Shown piece by piece: positions 1-8,803 of a DNA stretch of 64,000 nucleotides. Numbering within the stretch: position 1 is the stretch's first letter; every line of letters begins with the position of its first letter. The position numbers and the translations under genes were made by a program. The notes beneath the pieces were generated by a model. The model worked only from the letters and a program-made list of their open reading frames with translations. It had not been told where the DNA came from and ran no database searches. This DNA is from Kriegella sp963975415 (GTDB taxonomy: Bacteria; Bacteroidota; Bacteroidia; Flavobacteriales; Flavobacteriaceae): the NCBI RefSeq assembly GCF_963975415.1, contig NZ_CAXBGN010000012.1, positions 80,869-144,868 of the forward strand. Reading direction: 5' to 3'.

Positions 1-2
1 AT

Positions 3-113
3 TTTCAAGGATCCTTTAAAAGTATGGTTTCCTTTTTTATGAAAAAGAACGATATGAGCCTTTCTGAATTGGAATCGATTTTAAAGGATATCAAAAAAGA
101 AGACAAACCATGA
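3..113 (+). CDS. BlaI/MecI/CopY-family repressor, C-terminal end only
   Basis: The left window edge cuts this gene; only the last 36 codons are visible, read in the frame whose TGA overlaps the ATG of the M56 gene (ATGA overlap). The tail contains GSFKSMVSFFMKK followed by SLSELESILKDIKK, which matches the C-terminal dimerisation helices of BlaI/MecI repressors. The second pair in this window (18596-18961) has the same order and a comparable tail. In this family the repressor blocks the operon until the partner M56 membrane protease is activated. The family call rests on a short tail plus context. Confidence 0.7.
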   Translation, partial: FQGSFKSMVSFFMKKNDMSLSELESILKDIKKEDKP

Positions 114-2056
114 CACCATATATAATAGAAGCCATCGCCATTCAATTGGTGTTCCTTGTCATTTACGACCTGTTCTTAAAACGGGAGACCTTCTTTCAAT
201 GGAACCGTTTGTATCTAATTGGCACCTATACGTTGTCGCTAGTACTGCCGTGGGTAAAAATCGAGGCATTAAAAACTACCGTGCCCGAAGAATACGATGT
301 GTACCCCAAGTTTCTTTGGAATTTGGATGAGGTTGTCGTAGGCCCTACTACCACCGAAGGTTTCTTGAGTAACCTATCATGGAGTGAAATACTTCTTTTT
401 GTTGGGATGGCCATTGCAGCCCTATTGTTCACCCATAAATTGTATAAAATTCAACAATTGCGAAGCAAGGGCAAGATTCAATATTTTCCGAATTTTACGC
501 GTATCGTAGTACAGAATAGCCATTTGGCCTTTTCGTTCTTCAGATCCATTTTTATGGGCGATAAGGTACTCGAAAAAGAGCACGAAAGCATTATTCGCCA
601 TGAGTTGGTGCATATCGAACAAAAACATTCATGGGACCTGATTTTTTTTGAACTGATGCGTATCGGTAGTTGGTTCAACCCGCTGGTCTATATCTATCAA
701 AGTCGAATTTCAGAACTGCACGAGTTCATCGCCGATGCAGAAGTTGCAAAAACCGATAAAAAGGAGTCTTATCAGCTGCTTTTATCTGAAGTCTTTCAGA
801 CGGAACACATTTCGTTCGTCAATCAATTTTTTAAATCATCATTAATCAAAAAACGAATAGTCATGTTACAAAAATCAAAATCAAAAGGCATTTGGAAGTT
901 AAAGTATTTGGTTTTGGTGCCTATGCTTATGGGTATCTTATTTTATACTTCTTGTGAGACGGAGGAAAAAGAGGTTCAAGAACTTATTGAGGTCGTCGAA
1001 GATATAGACGTACCCTTTGCCGTAATCGACGAGGTTCCGATTTTCCCTGGATGTGAGGACGCTGAAGATCCTCGGGACTGTTTTAATAAAATGATACAAA
1101 AGCATATCAGCAAGAATTTCCGATATCCTGAAGAAGCTGCAATAAATGGTGTTCAGGGGCGAGTAAGTACTATGTTCGTCATTCAGAAAGATGGCAGTAT
1201 TGGAGGGGTAAGGATGCGAGGACCGGATGAGGAACTTGAAAATGAGGCGGCGAGAATTATCTCCAAATTACCTCAAATGACTCCGGGCAAGCAAAAAGGT
1301 AAAGCCGTTCGCGTTCCGTTTTCCATTCCGATAACCTTTAAATTGACCGGAGGGGAGGAAAGTGCGGCAAAGGCAAATGATGCTGGTTTTGAGGAAGGTG
1401 TAGACGTGCCTTTTTCAGTTATAGAAGAGGTGCCTATATTTCCGGGTTGTGAAAATGCAGTCGATAAAAGGGCTTGTTTTAATCAAAAGATTCAGCGGCA
1501 TATCAGTAAGAATTTCCGATATCCTGTAGAAGCTCAAGAGCAGGGTATTCAAGGTCGGGTAAGCATTCTGTTCGTTATTGAAGAAGATGGTAGTATCGGA
1601 GGAGTAAGAATGCGTGGGCCAGACAAGTTACTTGAAGATGAGGCAGCAAGAATTATCGCCAAATTACCGCAAATGACCCCAGGTAAACAAAAGGGCAATG
1701 CTGTTCGGGTGCCATTTTCTATTCCTATGACATTTAAATTGCAGGGTCCCAATGAAAATGAGACTTCGGAGGCGAATATTCGCAAAATTAACTCCGGTAA
1801 GATGCAAATCTTGGGCTATAGAAACGAGAATGGGGAAAATGCGGTGTATGGAACAATTACCGACGGTTCACAAGGGTTGCCTGGGGTGAATGTTTCCATT
1901 CAAGGAAGCTCGAAAGGTGCTGTTTCCGATTTCGATGGCAATTTTGCCATTGAAGCCCAAAAAGGAGATGTCATCGCCTTTCAGTATGTCGGCCTTCCCA
2001 CGGCCAAACTTACCGTAACGGATCAACATAAGTATCGTGTTGAGACGGTAAGATAG
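110..2056 (+). CDS. M56 (BlaR1-like) membrane metallopeptidase with two TonB-C-like domains and a carboxypeptidase-regulatory-like tail
   Basis: The N-terminus has several membrane helices, with the M56 zinc motif HELVH near residue 165. Another helix lies near residue 270 and ends at the sequence FYTSC. From about residue 300 there are two tandem copies of a TonB C-terminal-like domain (each starting VPF.VI.EVPIFPGC and ending VPFSIP.TFKL). The protein finishes with a CarboxypepD_reg-like domain (VYGTITDGSQGLPGVNVSIQ). BlaR1-type proteins sense an external signal and cleave the BlaI partner, whose gene overlaps this one by 4 nt. Fusion of an M56 sensor to TonB-like domains occurs in Bacteroidota, but the duplication is notable. 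The substrate and signal are unknown. Confidence 0.85.
   Translation: MTPYIIEAIAIQLVFLVIYDLFLKRETFFQWNRLYLIGTYTLSLVLPWVKIEALKTTVPEEYDVYPKFLWNLDEVVVGPTTTEGFLSNLSWSEILLFVGMAIAALLFTHKLYKIQQLRSKGKIQYFPNFTRIVVQNSHLAFSFFRSIFMGDKVLEKEHESIIRHELVHIEQKHSWDLIFFELMRIGSWFNPLVYIYQSRISELHEFIADAEVAKTDKKESYQLLLSEVFQTEHISFVNQFFKSSLIKKRIVMLQKSKSKGIWKLKYLVLVPMLMGILFYTSCETEEKEVQELIEVVEDIDVPFAVIDEVPIFPGCEDAEDPRDCFNKMIQKHISKNFRYPEEAAINGVQGRVSTMFVIQKDGSIGGVRMRGPDEELENEAARIISKLPQMTPGKQKGKAVRVPFSIPITFKLTGGEESAAKANDAGFEEGVDVPFSVIEEVPIFPGCENAVDKRACFNQKIQRHISKNFRYPVEAQEQGIQGRVSILFVIEEDGSIGGVRMRGPDKLLEDEAARIIAKLPQMTPGKQKGNAVRVPFSIPMTFKLQGPNENETSEANIRKINSGKMQILGYRNENGENAVYGTITDGSQGLPGVNVSIQGSSKGAVSDFDGNFAIEAQKGDVIAFQYVGLPTAKLTVTDQHKYRVETVR
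1007..1753 (+). repeat. In-frame tandem duplication of the TonB-C-like domain inside the M56 gene
   Basis: Two copies start at about 1007 and 1403, exactly 396 nt (132 codons) apart. They share the conserved starts EVPIFPGC, the core HISKNFRYP, the stretch GGVRMRGPD and the end KLPQMTPGKQKG. The copies differ at many third positions, so the duplication is not brand new. Confidence 0.85.
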
Positions 2057-2156
2057 CTTTTGGACTTTATTGAGAATTGAATTGACATCCTCAGCGCAGT
2101 CAAAGGAAAAGTAATCAATGGTTCTAAAGGTAGTTGGATAACGGATTAATACGGTT

Positions 2157-3341
2157 ATGTCGAATACTATAAAAATCTCTTTAAAATTGAAGGTAAAGAT
2201 TTTGAGAAAATTCATGTTTTTTACGGCGATATTCCTAATTTTTAAAGTCGCGGCCCAAACTTCGGTTTTTGTCACTGCCGATAGTCTTTATGCCTTGGGA
2301 GATTATACTCGGGCTATAAATACCTATGCTAAAGTCGGTTCGCAACAATCTGCCTTACAGATAGCCCGTGCCTATAATGCCGTGGGTAATTTTGATAAGT
2401 CGGTAGCGCAGTATGAAGGTATTCTTAAAGAACACCCGACATTGCAGATTGCCAGTTTTGAATTGGCGAAACTGTATCTTAAAACCAAACAGGCAGCAAA
2501 AGGTAAGTCGCTTTTTGAAAAGTTGTCTGAAGAAAATAACGGTAATCCAGAGTATCTTTATTATTTGGGGGAAGCGTTACAATTGCTTAAAAAAACAGAT
2601 GAAAGTATTCTCGCTTATCAAAAAGCCGTAAGATTAGATACCACACACCTTCGTAGCTTGTTCCAATTGGGTAAATATTATGTGGCCCAAAGAGAGAAAG
2701 ATTCCGTTTTGACCTATGTCGACATGGGACTGGAATTTTATGAAAAAGATGTTGCTCTCATAAACCTGAAGGCCTTGGCGTATTATAATAACGATGAATT
2801 TGGTAAAGCAGCACCTTGGTTTGAGCGATTGCTGGAGCTAGGTGAAACAAAAGAATATATTTATGCCAAGCTTGCCAATTGCCAGTACCATATGTGGGAA
2901 TTTGAAAAAGCAAAGACTAACTATCATGTGTTATTGGAAATCGACGATTCGAATCCCGATTACTACTTCAATTTGGGCCATGTATTTTTTAAAGATCGGA
3001 TGTTGGATAGCGCCCAGTATTATATAAAACTTTCAAAGGAAGTACAAGAGGTCAACTTCGCAAGGGAATATGAAAGTCTGGCACAGATTGCCTCCGTACA
3101 GGAAAAACCAAAGAAGGCGCTCAATTACTACATGTTGGCATTCAAGGAAGATCCCGATAATATGAGGGTCTTTTATCAGGTGTGTTTTCTTTCCGATCAA
3201 CATCTCAAAGACCCTAAGGTAAAACTGGAGTATTATGAACGTTTTATCACAAAATTCGGAACCCAACAACGCTACTTTTCTGAAACGGTTTTAAAACGTA
3301 TCAAAGAACTGAAACAAGAAATCCACTTCGCGAGCAATTGA
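2157..3341 (+). CDS. Exported tetratricopeptide-repeat protein
   Basis: The 394-residue protein is almost entirely helical TPR units (for example ADSLYALGDYTRAINTY, YLYYLGEALQLLKKTDES, YYFNLGHVFFKDRMLDSA). TPR solenoids are protein-binding scaffolds. A hydrophobic signal stretch (FFTAIFLIFKVAAQ) sits at residues 21-34, so the true start may be the in-frame TTG at 2202 or ATG at 2214; 2157 is the outer limit. It follows the M56 gene by 100 nt in the same direction and could be co-transcribed. The function beyond protein binding, and the partner, cannot be inferred. Confidence 0.75.
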   Translation: MSNTIKISLKLKVKILRKFMFFTAIFLIFKVAAQTSVFVTADSLYALGDYTRAINTYAKVGSQQSALQIARAYNAVGNFDKSVAQYEGILKEHPTLQIASFELAKLYLKTKQAAKGKSLFEKLSEENNGNPEYLYYLGEALQLLKKTDESILAYQKAVRLDTTHLRSLFQLGKYYVAQREKDSVLTYVDMGLEFYEKDVALINLKALAYYNNDEFGKAAPWFERLLELGETKEYIYAKLANCQYHMWEFEKAKTNYHVLLEIDDSNPDYYFNLGHVFFKDRMLDSAQYYIKLSKEVQEVNFAREYESLAQIASVQEKPKKALNYYMLAFKEDPDNMRVFYQVCFLSDQHLKDPKVKLEYYERFITKFGTQQRYFSETVLKRIKELKQEIHFASN

Positions 3342-3757
3342 AATGGTTTTTTTTGGCCTGTTTCTCTTTTAAATCGGATTTAATCGTTTAATCCTGGGAT
3401 TTTATTTTAAAAGCAACCCTCCGTCCTGATTTAGGGTCAGGGCACCTCCCTTCGAAAAAGGAAGGAGCTATGCTTTGATAAAAATTTCCGTAGCTGTCCT
3501 TTTACTACAGAATGTTTGATTTATGGGCTCCCTTCTTTTTAATCGAGGGGTAGGCTTTCCCCCCGACAAGATCGGGGAGTTAAATTCTTAAGTCTTTATT
3601 TAACGCAAATAATTTACCAATCGGGTAGAATGTTCGATTGCTAGCTACATATGTTCGTTGCTAACATATTGATTCATAAGATATACGATTTTGCATTGGT
3701 TCCGTAACAGTCAAAGTCCCACAAAAAAATCGTAATTTCCGTGCAATTTTAGCGGTT
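3342..3757. repeat. Intergenic stretch with dispersed Flavobacteria-type repeat debris
   Basis: There is no credible gene. It contains two short inverted segments of the sort scattered between genes in this family: a block around 3420-3475 (CCTCCGTCCTGAT, then a near-palindromic CACCTCCCTTCG/AAGGAAGGAGC) and a C-run hairpin CCCCGACAAGATCGGGG near 3560. The segment just before the next gene is AT-rich and presumably carries its promoter. Confidence 0.5.
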
Positions 3758-4234
3758 ATGCGAAAGTTTTTGATTTTACTAATGTTATGTGGTTTCACGT
3801 CCTGCGATTTTTTCGAATCAAAGGATGCCAAGACCCAAAAACTGGTGAACCAAGAAATGCTGAATATTGATTGGAACGATGTTGATCAGTACCCTTTATT
3901 CAGCGAATGTGATGAAACGGTAACCAAAGTCTTGCAAAAAAAATGCTTTGAAGAGACCTTGTTTCTGCATATTTTAAGTACGCTTCAAAAATATGAGTTT
4001 ACGGTCGATAATGAGGTTAAAGACACCGTGTATGTTGAATTTATTTCCGAAAGTAATGGGGGTATAACCGTTTTGAATATTTCAAACAGTGAGATTTTTG
4101 GTGCGAGAACCTCTGAATTCAATGAGAAAATAGAACAAAGCCTAAATAGTCTTCCTCAATTGGAGCCAGCTTTGAAAAGGGGCATCCCGATACGCTCAAA
4201 ATTCAGGATACCGATTGTAATCAATCCGAAATAA
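3758..4234 (+). CDS. Small lipoprotein with a diverged TonB-C-like domain
   Basis: This 158-residue protein has an SPII leader (MRKFLILLMLCGFTSC, cysteine at residue 16). The body aligns by eye with the TonB-like domains of the upstream M56 protein: YPLFSECDE corresponds to VPIFPGCED, KKCFEETLFLHI to DCFNKMIQKHI, and SLPQLEPALKRG...FRIPIVI to KLPQMTPGKQKG...FSIPITF. It is therefore probably a stand-alone member of the same domain family anchored to a membrane. No catalytic function is suggested. Confidence 0.7.
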   Translation: MRKFLILLMLCGFTSCDFFESKDAKTQKLVNQEMLNIDWNDVDQYPLFSECDETVTKVLQKKCFEETLFLHILSTLQKYEFTVDNEVKDTVYVEFISESNGGITVLNISNSEIFGARTSEFNEKIEQSLNSLPQLEPALKRGIPIRSKFRIPIVINPK

Positions 4235-4357
4235 TCGATTCTCAGTAGAGTTAAGTGTAGTTGTCGTGATGGCGGCATCACTTGATTCAAGTTTGAATTC
4301 AAAAGCAGAATATTTAGTGTTTCTAACACTTAACAACTAACAGCTAAAAACTAACAA

Positions 4358-4912
4358 TTGTCCACAGAAAAAATCATATTAGGTATTGATCCCGGTACAA
4401 CTATAATGGGTTTCGGTCTTATCAAGGTAGTTAACAAAAAAATGCAATTTGTTCAGATGAATGAACTGTTGCTACAAAAGTACGACGATCCCTATACCAA
4501 ACTTAAGCTTATATTCGAACGAACCTTAGAGCTGATAGACACGTATCACCCCGATGAAATTGCAATCGAGGCCCCATTCTTTGGGAAAAATGTGCAATCG
4601 ATGTTAAAATTGGGCAGGGCTCAAGGCGTTGCCATGGCAGCTGGACTCTCACGACAGATTCCGATAACGGAGTACCTTCCAAAAAAAATAAAAATGGCCA
4701 TCACCGGTAATGGAAATGCAAGTAAGGAACAGGTGGCGAAAATGCTTCAAAATATGTTGGGGTTGAAATCGCTTCCTAAAAATTTGGATAGTACCGATGG
4801 CCTTGCCGCCGCCGTATGTCATTTCTATAATGAAGGACGGGTCGAGGTTGGAAAAAGCTATTCCGGCTGGGACGCTTTTGTAAAGCAGAACGGGAAAAGG
4901 GTGAAGAAGTGA
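4358..4912 (+). CDS. ruvC: Crossover junction endodeoxyribonuclease RuvC
   Basis: RuvC resolves Holliday junctions as a dimer acting with RuvAB in the cytoplasm. The 184-residue length fits the family. The N-terminal strand carries the first catalytic aspartate in LGIDPGTT. A second acidic residue sits in IAIEAPFFGKN, and the last acidic cluster is in NLDSTDGLAAAVCH, all as expected. The start is TTG at 4358; no in-frame ATG lies upstream of the catalytic strand without a stop. The sequence before it is a run of CTAACAA-type short repeats. Confidence 0.95.
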   Translation: MSTEKIILGIDPGTTIMGFGLIKVVNKKMQFVQMNELLLQKYDDPYTKLKLIFERTLELIDTYHPDEIAIEAPFFGKNVQSMLKLGRAQGVAMAAGLSRQIPITEYLPKKIKMAITGNGNASKEQVAKMLQNMLGLKSLPKNLDSTDGLAAAVCHFYNEGRVEVGKSYSGWDAFVKQNGKRVKK

Positions 4913-4913
4913 T

Positions 4914-4984
4914 CAGGAAGCAGTGAACAGTAAAAAGTGAACAGTAAACAGTGAACAGTGAACAGTGAACAGTGGTCAGTTTGC
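4914..4984 (+). repeat. Short tandem repeat of AGTGAACAGT-like units
   Basis: At least five near-perfect units of AGTGAACA(GTAAA) lie between ruvC and the four-helix-bundle gene. The inverse sequence ACTGTTCACT occurs immediately after that gene at 5404-5413, so the gene is bracketed by inverted copies of the unit. Confidence 0.8.
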
Positions 4985-5024
4985 TGTTATAGTGTTGACA
5001 AGAGAATGATAAACTAAAAGAGCA

Positions 5025-5402
5025 GTGGACAAGAAGTATACATTTCAGAACTTATTGGCTTATCAAAAATCGGTTGATTTGGCAATGCAAATATTTGATA
5101 TTACATCTGTATTTCCAAAGGAAGAAAAATACGCTTTGACAGATCAAATACGCCGATCATCTCGAAGTGTGTCCGCCAATATTGCAGAATCGTATGCTAA
5201 ACGACTTTATCCGAAACATTTCATCAACAAACTTACAGATAGTGACGGAGAAAATTTAGAAACCCAATCTTGGCTTGAATTTTCTTTTAAATGCAAGTAT
5301 ATTGATGAAGCAATATATGGGAAACTTCTCGCTCAGAGCAAAGAAGTAGGCAAATTGATATTTTACATGATTAATAACCCCGAGAAATTTGGCTCAAAAT
5401 AA
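5025..5402 (+). CDS. Four-helix-bundle protein (23S rRNA intervening-sequence protein family)
   Basis: The 125-residue protein has the family signature IRRSSRSVSANIAES around residue 43 and four predicted helices. Relatives are encoded inside 23S rRNA insertions or as free-standing genes. Their biochemical role is not settled; some relatives in diversity-generating retroelements bind nucleic acid. The start is GTG at 5025, giving the usual N-terminus YTFQNLLAYQKS. The gene lies between inverted copies of an AGTGAACAGT repeat, which suggests that it moves as a small unit. Confidence 0.85.
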   Translation: MDKKYTFQNLLAYQKSVDLAMQIFDITSVFPKEEKYALTDQIRRSSRSVSANIAESYAKRLYPKHFINKLTDSDGENLETQSWLEFSFKCKYIDEAIYGKLLAQSKEVGKLIFYMINNPEKFGSK

Positions 5403-5439
5403 AACTGTTCACTAATAACTATTTACTGATGACTTTTCG

Positions 5440-6600
5440 ATGAGCGGTATCTACATCCATATTCCTTTTTGCAAACAGGCCTGTCATTATTGTGACTTCC
5501 ATTTTTCGACGACTATGGGGAAAAAAGAGGCCATGGTTTTGGCATTGCAAAACGAGTTGGAGTTGCGAAAAAACGAGTTTGAAAACGAAGTGGTGGAAAC
5601 CATTTATTTTGGTGGGGGAACACCGTCAGTTCTTGATTTGCATGAAATCAAAGCCATAATTGCTGCGGTTTATGAAAATTATAGAGTCGCTGAAAACCCC
5701 GAAATTACCTTGGAGGCAAACCCCGACGATTTGATTTTTACGGATACCGGGCGTAGCCAAGCTTTCAATGTCTTTGGTGCGTATCGAAATTTGGGAATCA
5801 ACCGTTTAAGTATCGGTATCCAGTCATTTTTTGAAGAAGACCTGAAATTCATGAACCGTGCGCATAATGCTATCGAAGCGGTAAATTGCCTGAAGGAAGC
5901 AACGAAATACTTTGATAACATTTCCATTGATTTGATTTATGGAGTTCCCGGTATGACCAACGACCGCTGGGAACAAAATATTGAAAAAGCCCTGTCTTTT
6001 GATCTTTCGCATATTTCGAGCTATGCATTGACCGTTGAGCCTAACACGGCACTGGCCAGTTTTATAAAAAAAGGGAACGTAGTTCCTCTAGACGATGAAA
6101 AGGCCCAATCGCACTACGATATTTTGACAAGCCGTCTGGCCAAGGCAGGCTACGTTTGTTATGAAATTTCAAACTTTGGTAAACCAAACTATTTTTCGAA
6201 GAATAATACGGCTTATTGGCAGGGAAAAAAATATATGGGAATCGGCCCTTCGGCCCATTCCTATGATGGGAAGAACCGTGGATGGAATGTTCGAAACAAT
6301 ATCAAATACATAAAAGAAATCACCGATGGACAACTTCCCATGGAAGTGGAAACCCTTTCCCGAACCGACCGTTATAACGAATACATCATGACCGGGCTTC
6401 GAACCATTTGGGGCGTTTCTTTACTACGCGTTGAAAATGACTTCGGTAAAAATAGCCTTGAATACCTACATCAACAGACAAGAAAATATATTGAGCAAGA
6501 CTTATTATATATTCAAGATGGCACGCTGTTGGTGACTAAAAAGGGAAAGTTTTTGACAGACGGAATCGCAGCCGACCTTTTTATGGTAAATTTATACTGA
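5440..6600 (+). CDS. hemW: Radical SAM heme chaperone HemW
   Basis: HemW binds heme and a 4Fe-4S cluster and is thought to insert heme into respiratory enzymes. It was long annotated as oxygen-independent coproporphyrinogen oxidase. The radical SAM motif CKQACHYC starts at residue 11, followed by the SAM-contact stretch IYFGGGTPS. The conserved RLSIGIQSF and the C-terminal HemN domain (TGLRTIWGVS) are also present. The 386-residue length fits HemW rather than the longer HemN. The ATG at 5440 follows the four-helix-bundle gene by 37 nt. Confidence 0.93.
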   Translation: MSGIYIHIPFCKQACHYCDFHFSTTMGKKEAMVLALQNELELRKNEFENEVVETIYFGGGTPSVLDLHEIKAIIAAVYENYRVAENPEITLEANPDDLIFTDTGRSQAFNVFGAYRNLGINRLSIGIQSFFEEDLKFMNRAHNAIEAVNCLKEATKYFDNISIDLIYGVPGMTNDRWEQNIEKALSFDLSHISSYALTVEPNTALASFIKKGNVVPLDDEKAQSHYDILTSRLAKAGYVCYEISNFGKPNYFSKNNTAYWQGKKYMGIGPSAHSYDGKNRGWNVRNNIKYIKEITDGQLPMEVETLSRTDRYNEYIMTGLRTIWGVSLLRVENDFGKNSLEYLHQQTRKYIEQDLLYIQDGTLLVTKKGKFLTDGIAADLFMVNLY

Positions 6601-6616
6601 AACAAGTTCAGCGTAA

Positions 6617-7369
6617 ATGATAGCAACAATAAAATATCGCAGCAAAAACCATCGAATTGACCTGTCAAAACCGTTAGATATTTCAATGCCGATGCGGGGA
6701 GATGAGGCCAATGTCAATGCTTGGTATGTACCGTCGCCAAAAATAGAACCCCACAAAGAAGGTGATTTTGTCGGTAAGGTTTCAGAAGGTGCGGCCATTA
6801 ATTTTAATGATATTTGGTTTAATCCCCATGCGCATGGTACGCATACCGAATGTGTGGGGCATATTACCGAAGACTTCCACTCCATCAACATAAATTTGAA
6901 TCGTTTTTTCTTTTATGCAGAACTCATCACCATTGCGCCCGAACGCTACCAGGGCGATTTAATCATTTCCCCGAAACAGTTGCAGTATGCCTTGGGGAAT
7001 AAAAAAAGGGAGGCCGTAGTTATACGAACCCTTCCGAACTTAAAAGATAAATTAACGAGGCAATACGGTCATACCAACCCTCCTTATTTGCTGGGAACTG
7101 CAGCTCAACTTTTAGTTGACAAGGGGGTCGAACACTTACTCGTTGATTTGCCCTCGGTTGATAAAGAGAAAGATGATGGGGCATTATGGGCGCATAAAGC
7201 TTTTTGGGATGTCGAAGGCACTATGCGTAAAAATGCTACGATTACAGAGTTTATTTTTGTTGCCAATTCAATACAAGACGGCACCTATTTTTTGAATCTT
7301 CAAGTGGCCCCCTTTGAGAACGACGCGAGCCCCAGTAGACCTGTTTTATATGCTTTGGAAGACCAATGA
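6617..7369 (+). CDS. Cyclase-family (kynurenine formamidase-like) metal-dependent hydrolase
   Basis: The 250-residue protein contains the metal-binding signature of this family as HAHGTHTECVGH (residues 73-84). Glutamate replaces the usual aspartate and valine replaces the proline in HxGTHxDxPxH. Later conserved elements are VIRTLPNL and HLLVDLPSVDKEKDDG. Family members hydrolyse amides or lactones such as N-formylkynurenine; no kynurenine genes are adjacent, so the substrate is open. It starts 16 nt after hemW and is probably co-transcribed. Confidence 0.8.
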   Translation: MIATIKYRSKNHRIDLSKPLDISMPMRGDEANVNAWYVPSPKIEPHKEGDFVGKVSEGAAINFNDIWFNPHAHGTHTECVGHITEDFHSININLNRFFFYAELITIAPERYQGDLIISPKQLQYALGNKKREAVVIRTLPNLKDKLTRQYGHTNPPYLLGTAAQLLVDKGVEHLLVDLPSVDKEKDDGALWAHKAFWDVEGTMRKNATITEFIFVANSIQDGTYFLNLQVAPFENDASPSRPVLYALEDQ

Positions 7370-7408
7370 ATACCATTTTTAATTGCTTAAAATTTTAATA
7401 AACAAATC

Positions 7409-7768
7409 ATGGGTGCAATTTTGAAATTGGAGGAGTTTATGATGTTCATGTTGGGAATATACCTGTTCGGCTTGCTAGAATATGAATGGTGGTGGTTCTT
7501 AGTTTTAATACTTGCCCCAGATATCGGCATGGTGGGCTATTTTTTAGGCAATACTATCGGAGCTTCGGTCTACAATCTCTTTCATCACAAAGGGGTGGCC
7601 ATTCTAATGTATCTTGTAGGGGTATATCTTTCCGTATCTTTGCTCCAGTTGATCGGGGTCATTCTTTTTGCCCATTCCGCCTTGGATAGGACTTTGGGGT
7701 ACGGACTTAAATATGATAAAGGATTTAAATATACCCATTTGGGTGAAATAGGAAATTCGGATGGATAG
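7409..7768 (+). CDS. DUF4260 small integral membrane protein
   Basis: The 119-residue protein has about four membrane helices and the conserved pieces LAPDIGMVGYFLG, YNLFHHKG and AHSALDRTLGYGLKY, which recall the DUF4260 family. The function of that family is unknown. Its 3' end overlaps the next gene by 8 nt, which suggests coupled translation. Confidence 0.8.
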   Translation: MGAILKLEEFMMFMLGIYLFGLLEYEWWWFLVLILAPDIGMVGYFLGNTIGASVYNLFHHKGVAILMYLVGVYLSVSLLQLIGVILFAHSALDRTLGYGLKYDKGFKYTHLGEIGNSDG

Positions 7769-8390
7769 CATACCATTACTTATTATTGGGCTTATTCTCG
7801 GGGCCGTTCTCATGTACTGGTTGTTCTCGAGATTTCGTATAAAACAAAGCAAAGAGCGTACAGATCAGCAATCGATTGTTTTGCTGGAAAAAATCAGGAG
7901 TGTCTGCAAGTTAATATCTGTCGAGGGCGATTTTGCCGAAATCTATACATACGAGAATACCAAAAACGATTTTACAAACCTTTTCAGAAGTAAAAAAAAG
8001 GCCTTGTTGGTAATCAATGCCAAGGTGCATATCGGTTATGATTTTAAAAAGGTAAAAGTGCATGCCGATAAAGAGAAACGAAAAATTATTTTGGCCTATA
8101 TGCCGAAGCCCGAGGTAATTTCGATCGAACCGGAAATTCAGTATTATGATATAAAAAGCGGAATGTTCAATTTTTTTTCTTCGGAAGATATTACCACTTT
8201 GAATAAAGAAGGCAAACAGCATATACTTAATAAAATTCCCCAAAGCGGTTTGATGGAAACGGCACGAAAGGATGCCTGGCAGGCCGTAATGATGATAGAA
8301 AAAATAGTGGAGACTATTGGTTGGAAATTAGATTATACAGCGCTTGAGGTGAGCGAAGAGCGCGAGAAACTTTTGGAAGAGAATTCTTGA
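7761..8390 (+). CDS. DUF4230 membrane-anchored protein
   Basis: The 209-residue protein has one N-terminal membrane helix (IPLLIIGLILGAVLMYWLF), then a soluble domain with KLISVEGDFAEIYTYEN and ALLVINAKVHIGYDFKKV, typical of DUF4230. The role of the family is unknown. It overlaps the DUF4260 gene by 8 nt and so belongs to the same transcript. Confidence 0.8.
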   Translation: MDSIPLLIIGLILGAVLMYWLFSRFRIKQSKERTDQQSIVLLEKIRSVCKLISVEGDFAEIYTYENTKNDFTNLFRSKKKALLVINAKVHIGYDFKKVKVHADKEKRKIILAYMPKPEVISIEPEIQYYDIKSGMFNFFSSEDITTLNKEGKQHILNKIPQSGLMETARKDAWQAVMMIEKIVETIGWKLDYTALEVSEEREKLLEENS

Positions 8391-8468
8391 TAAAAACTGA
8401 AAAGAGGCGTAGTATTTTTATATTTTTGAAAATGACCCTATTAAACCCTGGTCGAAATTAAATAGAGC

Positions 8469-8792
8469 ATGAGAGAATTTGATCCAACATTTGCCCATAC
8501 AGTATTCTTCTGGTTACATAATCCAGAGCGTCAAGAAGACAGAAAAACGTTCGAAACTTCGCTACAGAAGTTTTTGAACAGTTCGAAATATGCCAAAACA
8601 AATTTTATCGGTACACCGCCCCAGGCGAGTAGAGACGTTGTCGACGGCTCTTTTACCTATTCGTTGATGGTCACTTTTGAATCTGCGGAGGCACAGCAAA
8701 AATATCAAGAAGAAGACGTACACAATACCTTTATAGAAGAATCAAGCAAGCTTTGGAGCAAAGTCATTGTCTATGATTCCCAGACCATTTAA
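8469..8792 (+). CDS. Dabb (stress-responsive alpha/beta barrel) family protein
   Basis: The 107-residue single-domain protein contains FAHTVFFWLHNPE at the N-terminus and YSLMVTFESAEAQQKYQED...H in the middle, the pattern of dimeric ferredoxin-like Dabb proteins. Biochemical roles in the family vary and are mostly unknown. It sits 11 nt upstream of a GNAT gene in the same direction. Confidence 0.75.
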   Translation: MREFDPTFAHTVFFWLHNPERQEDRKTFETSLQKFLNSSKYAKTNFIGTPPQASRDVVDGSFTYSLMVTFESAEAQQKYQEEDVHNTFIEESSKLWSKVIVYDSQTI

Positions 8793-8803
8793 AGCCGCTG
8801 TTT

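Noticed and set aside
2060..2160. Remnant of a carboxypeptidase-regulatory-like domain between the M56 and TPR genes
   Set aside because: A frame reads VKGKVINGSKGSWITD then a stop, but it is too short to separate from chance.
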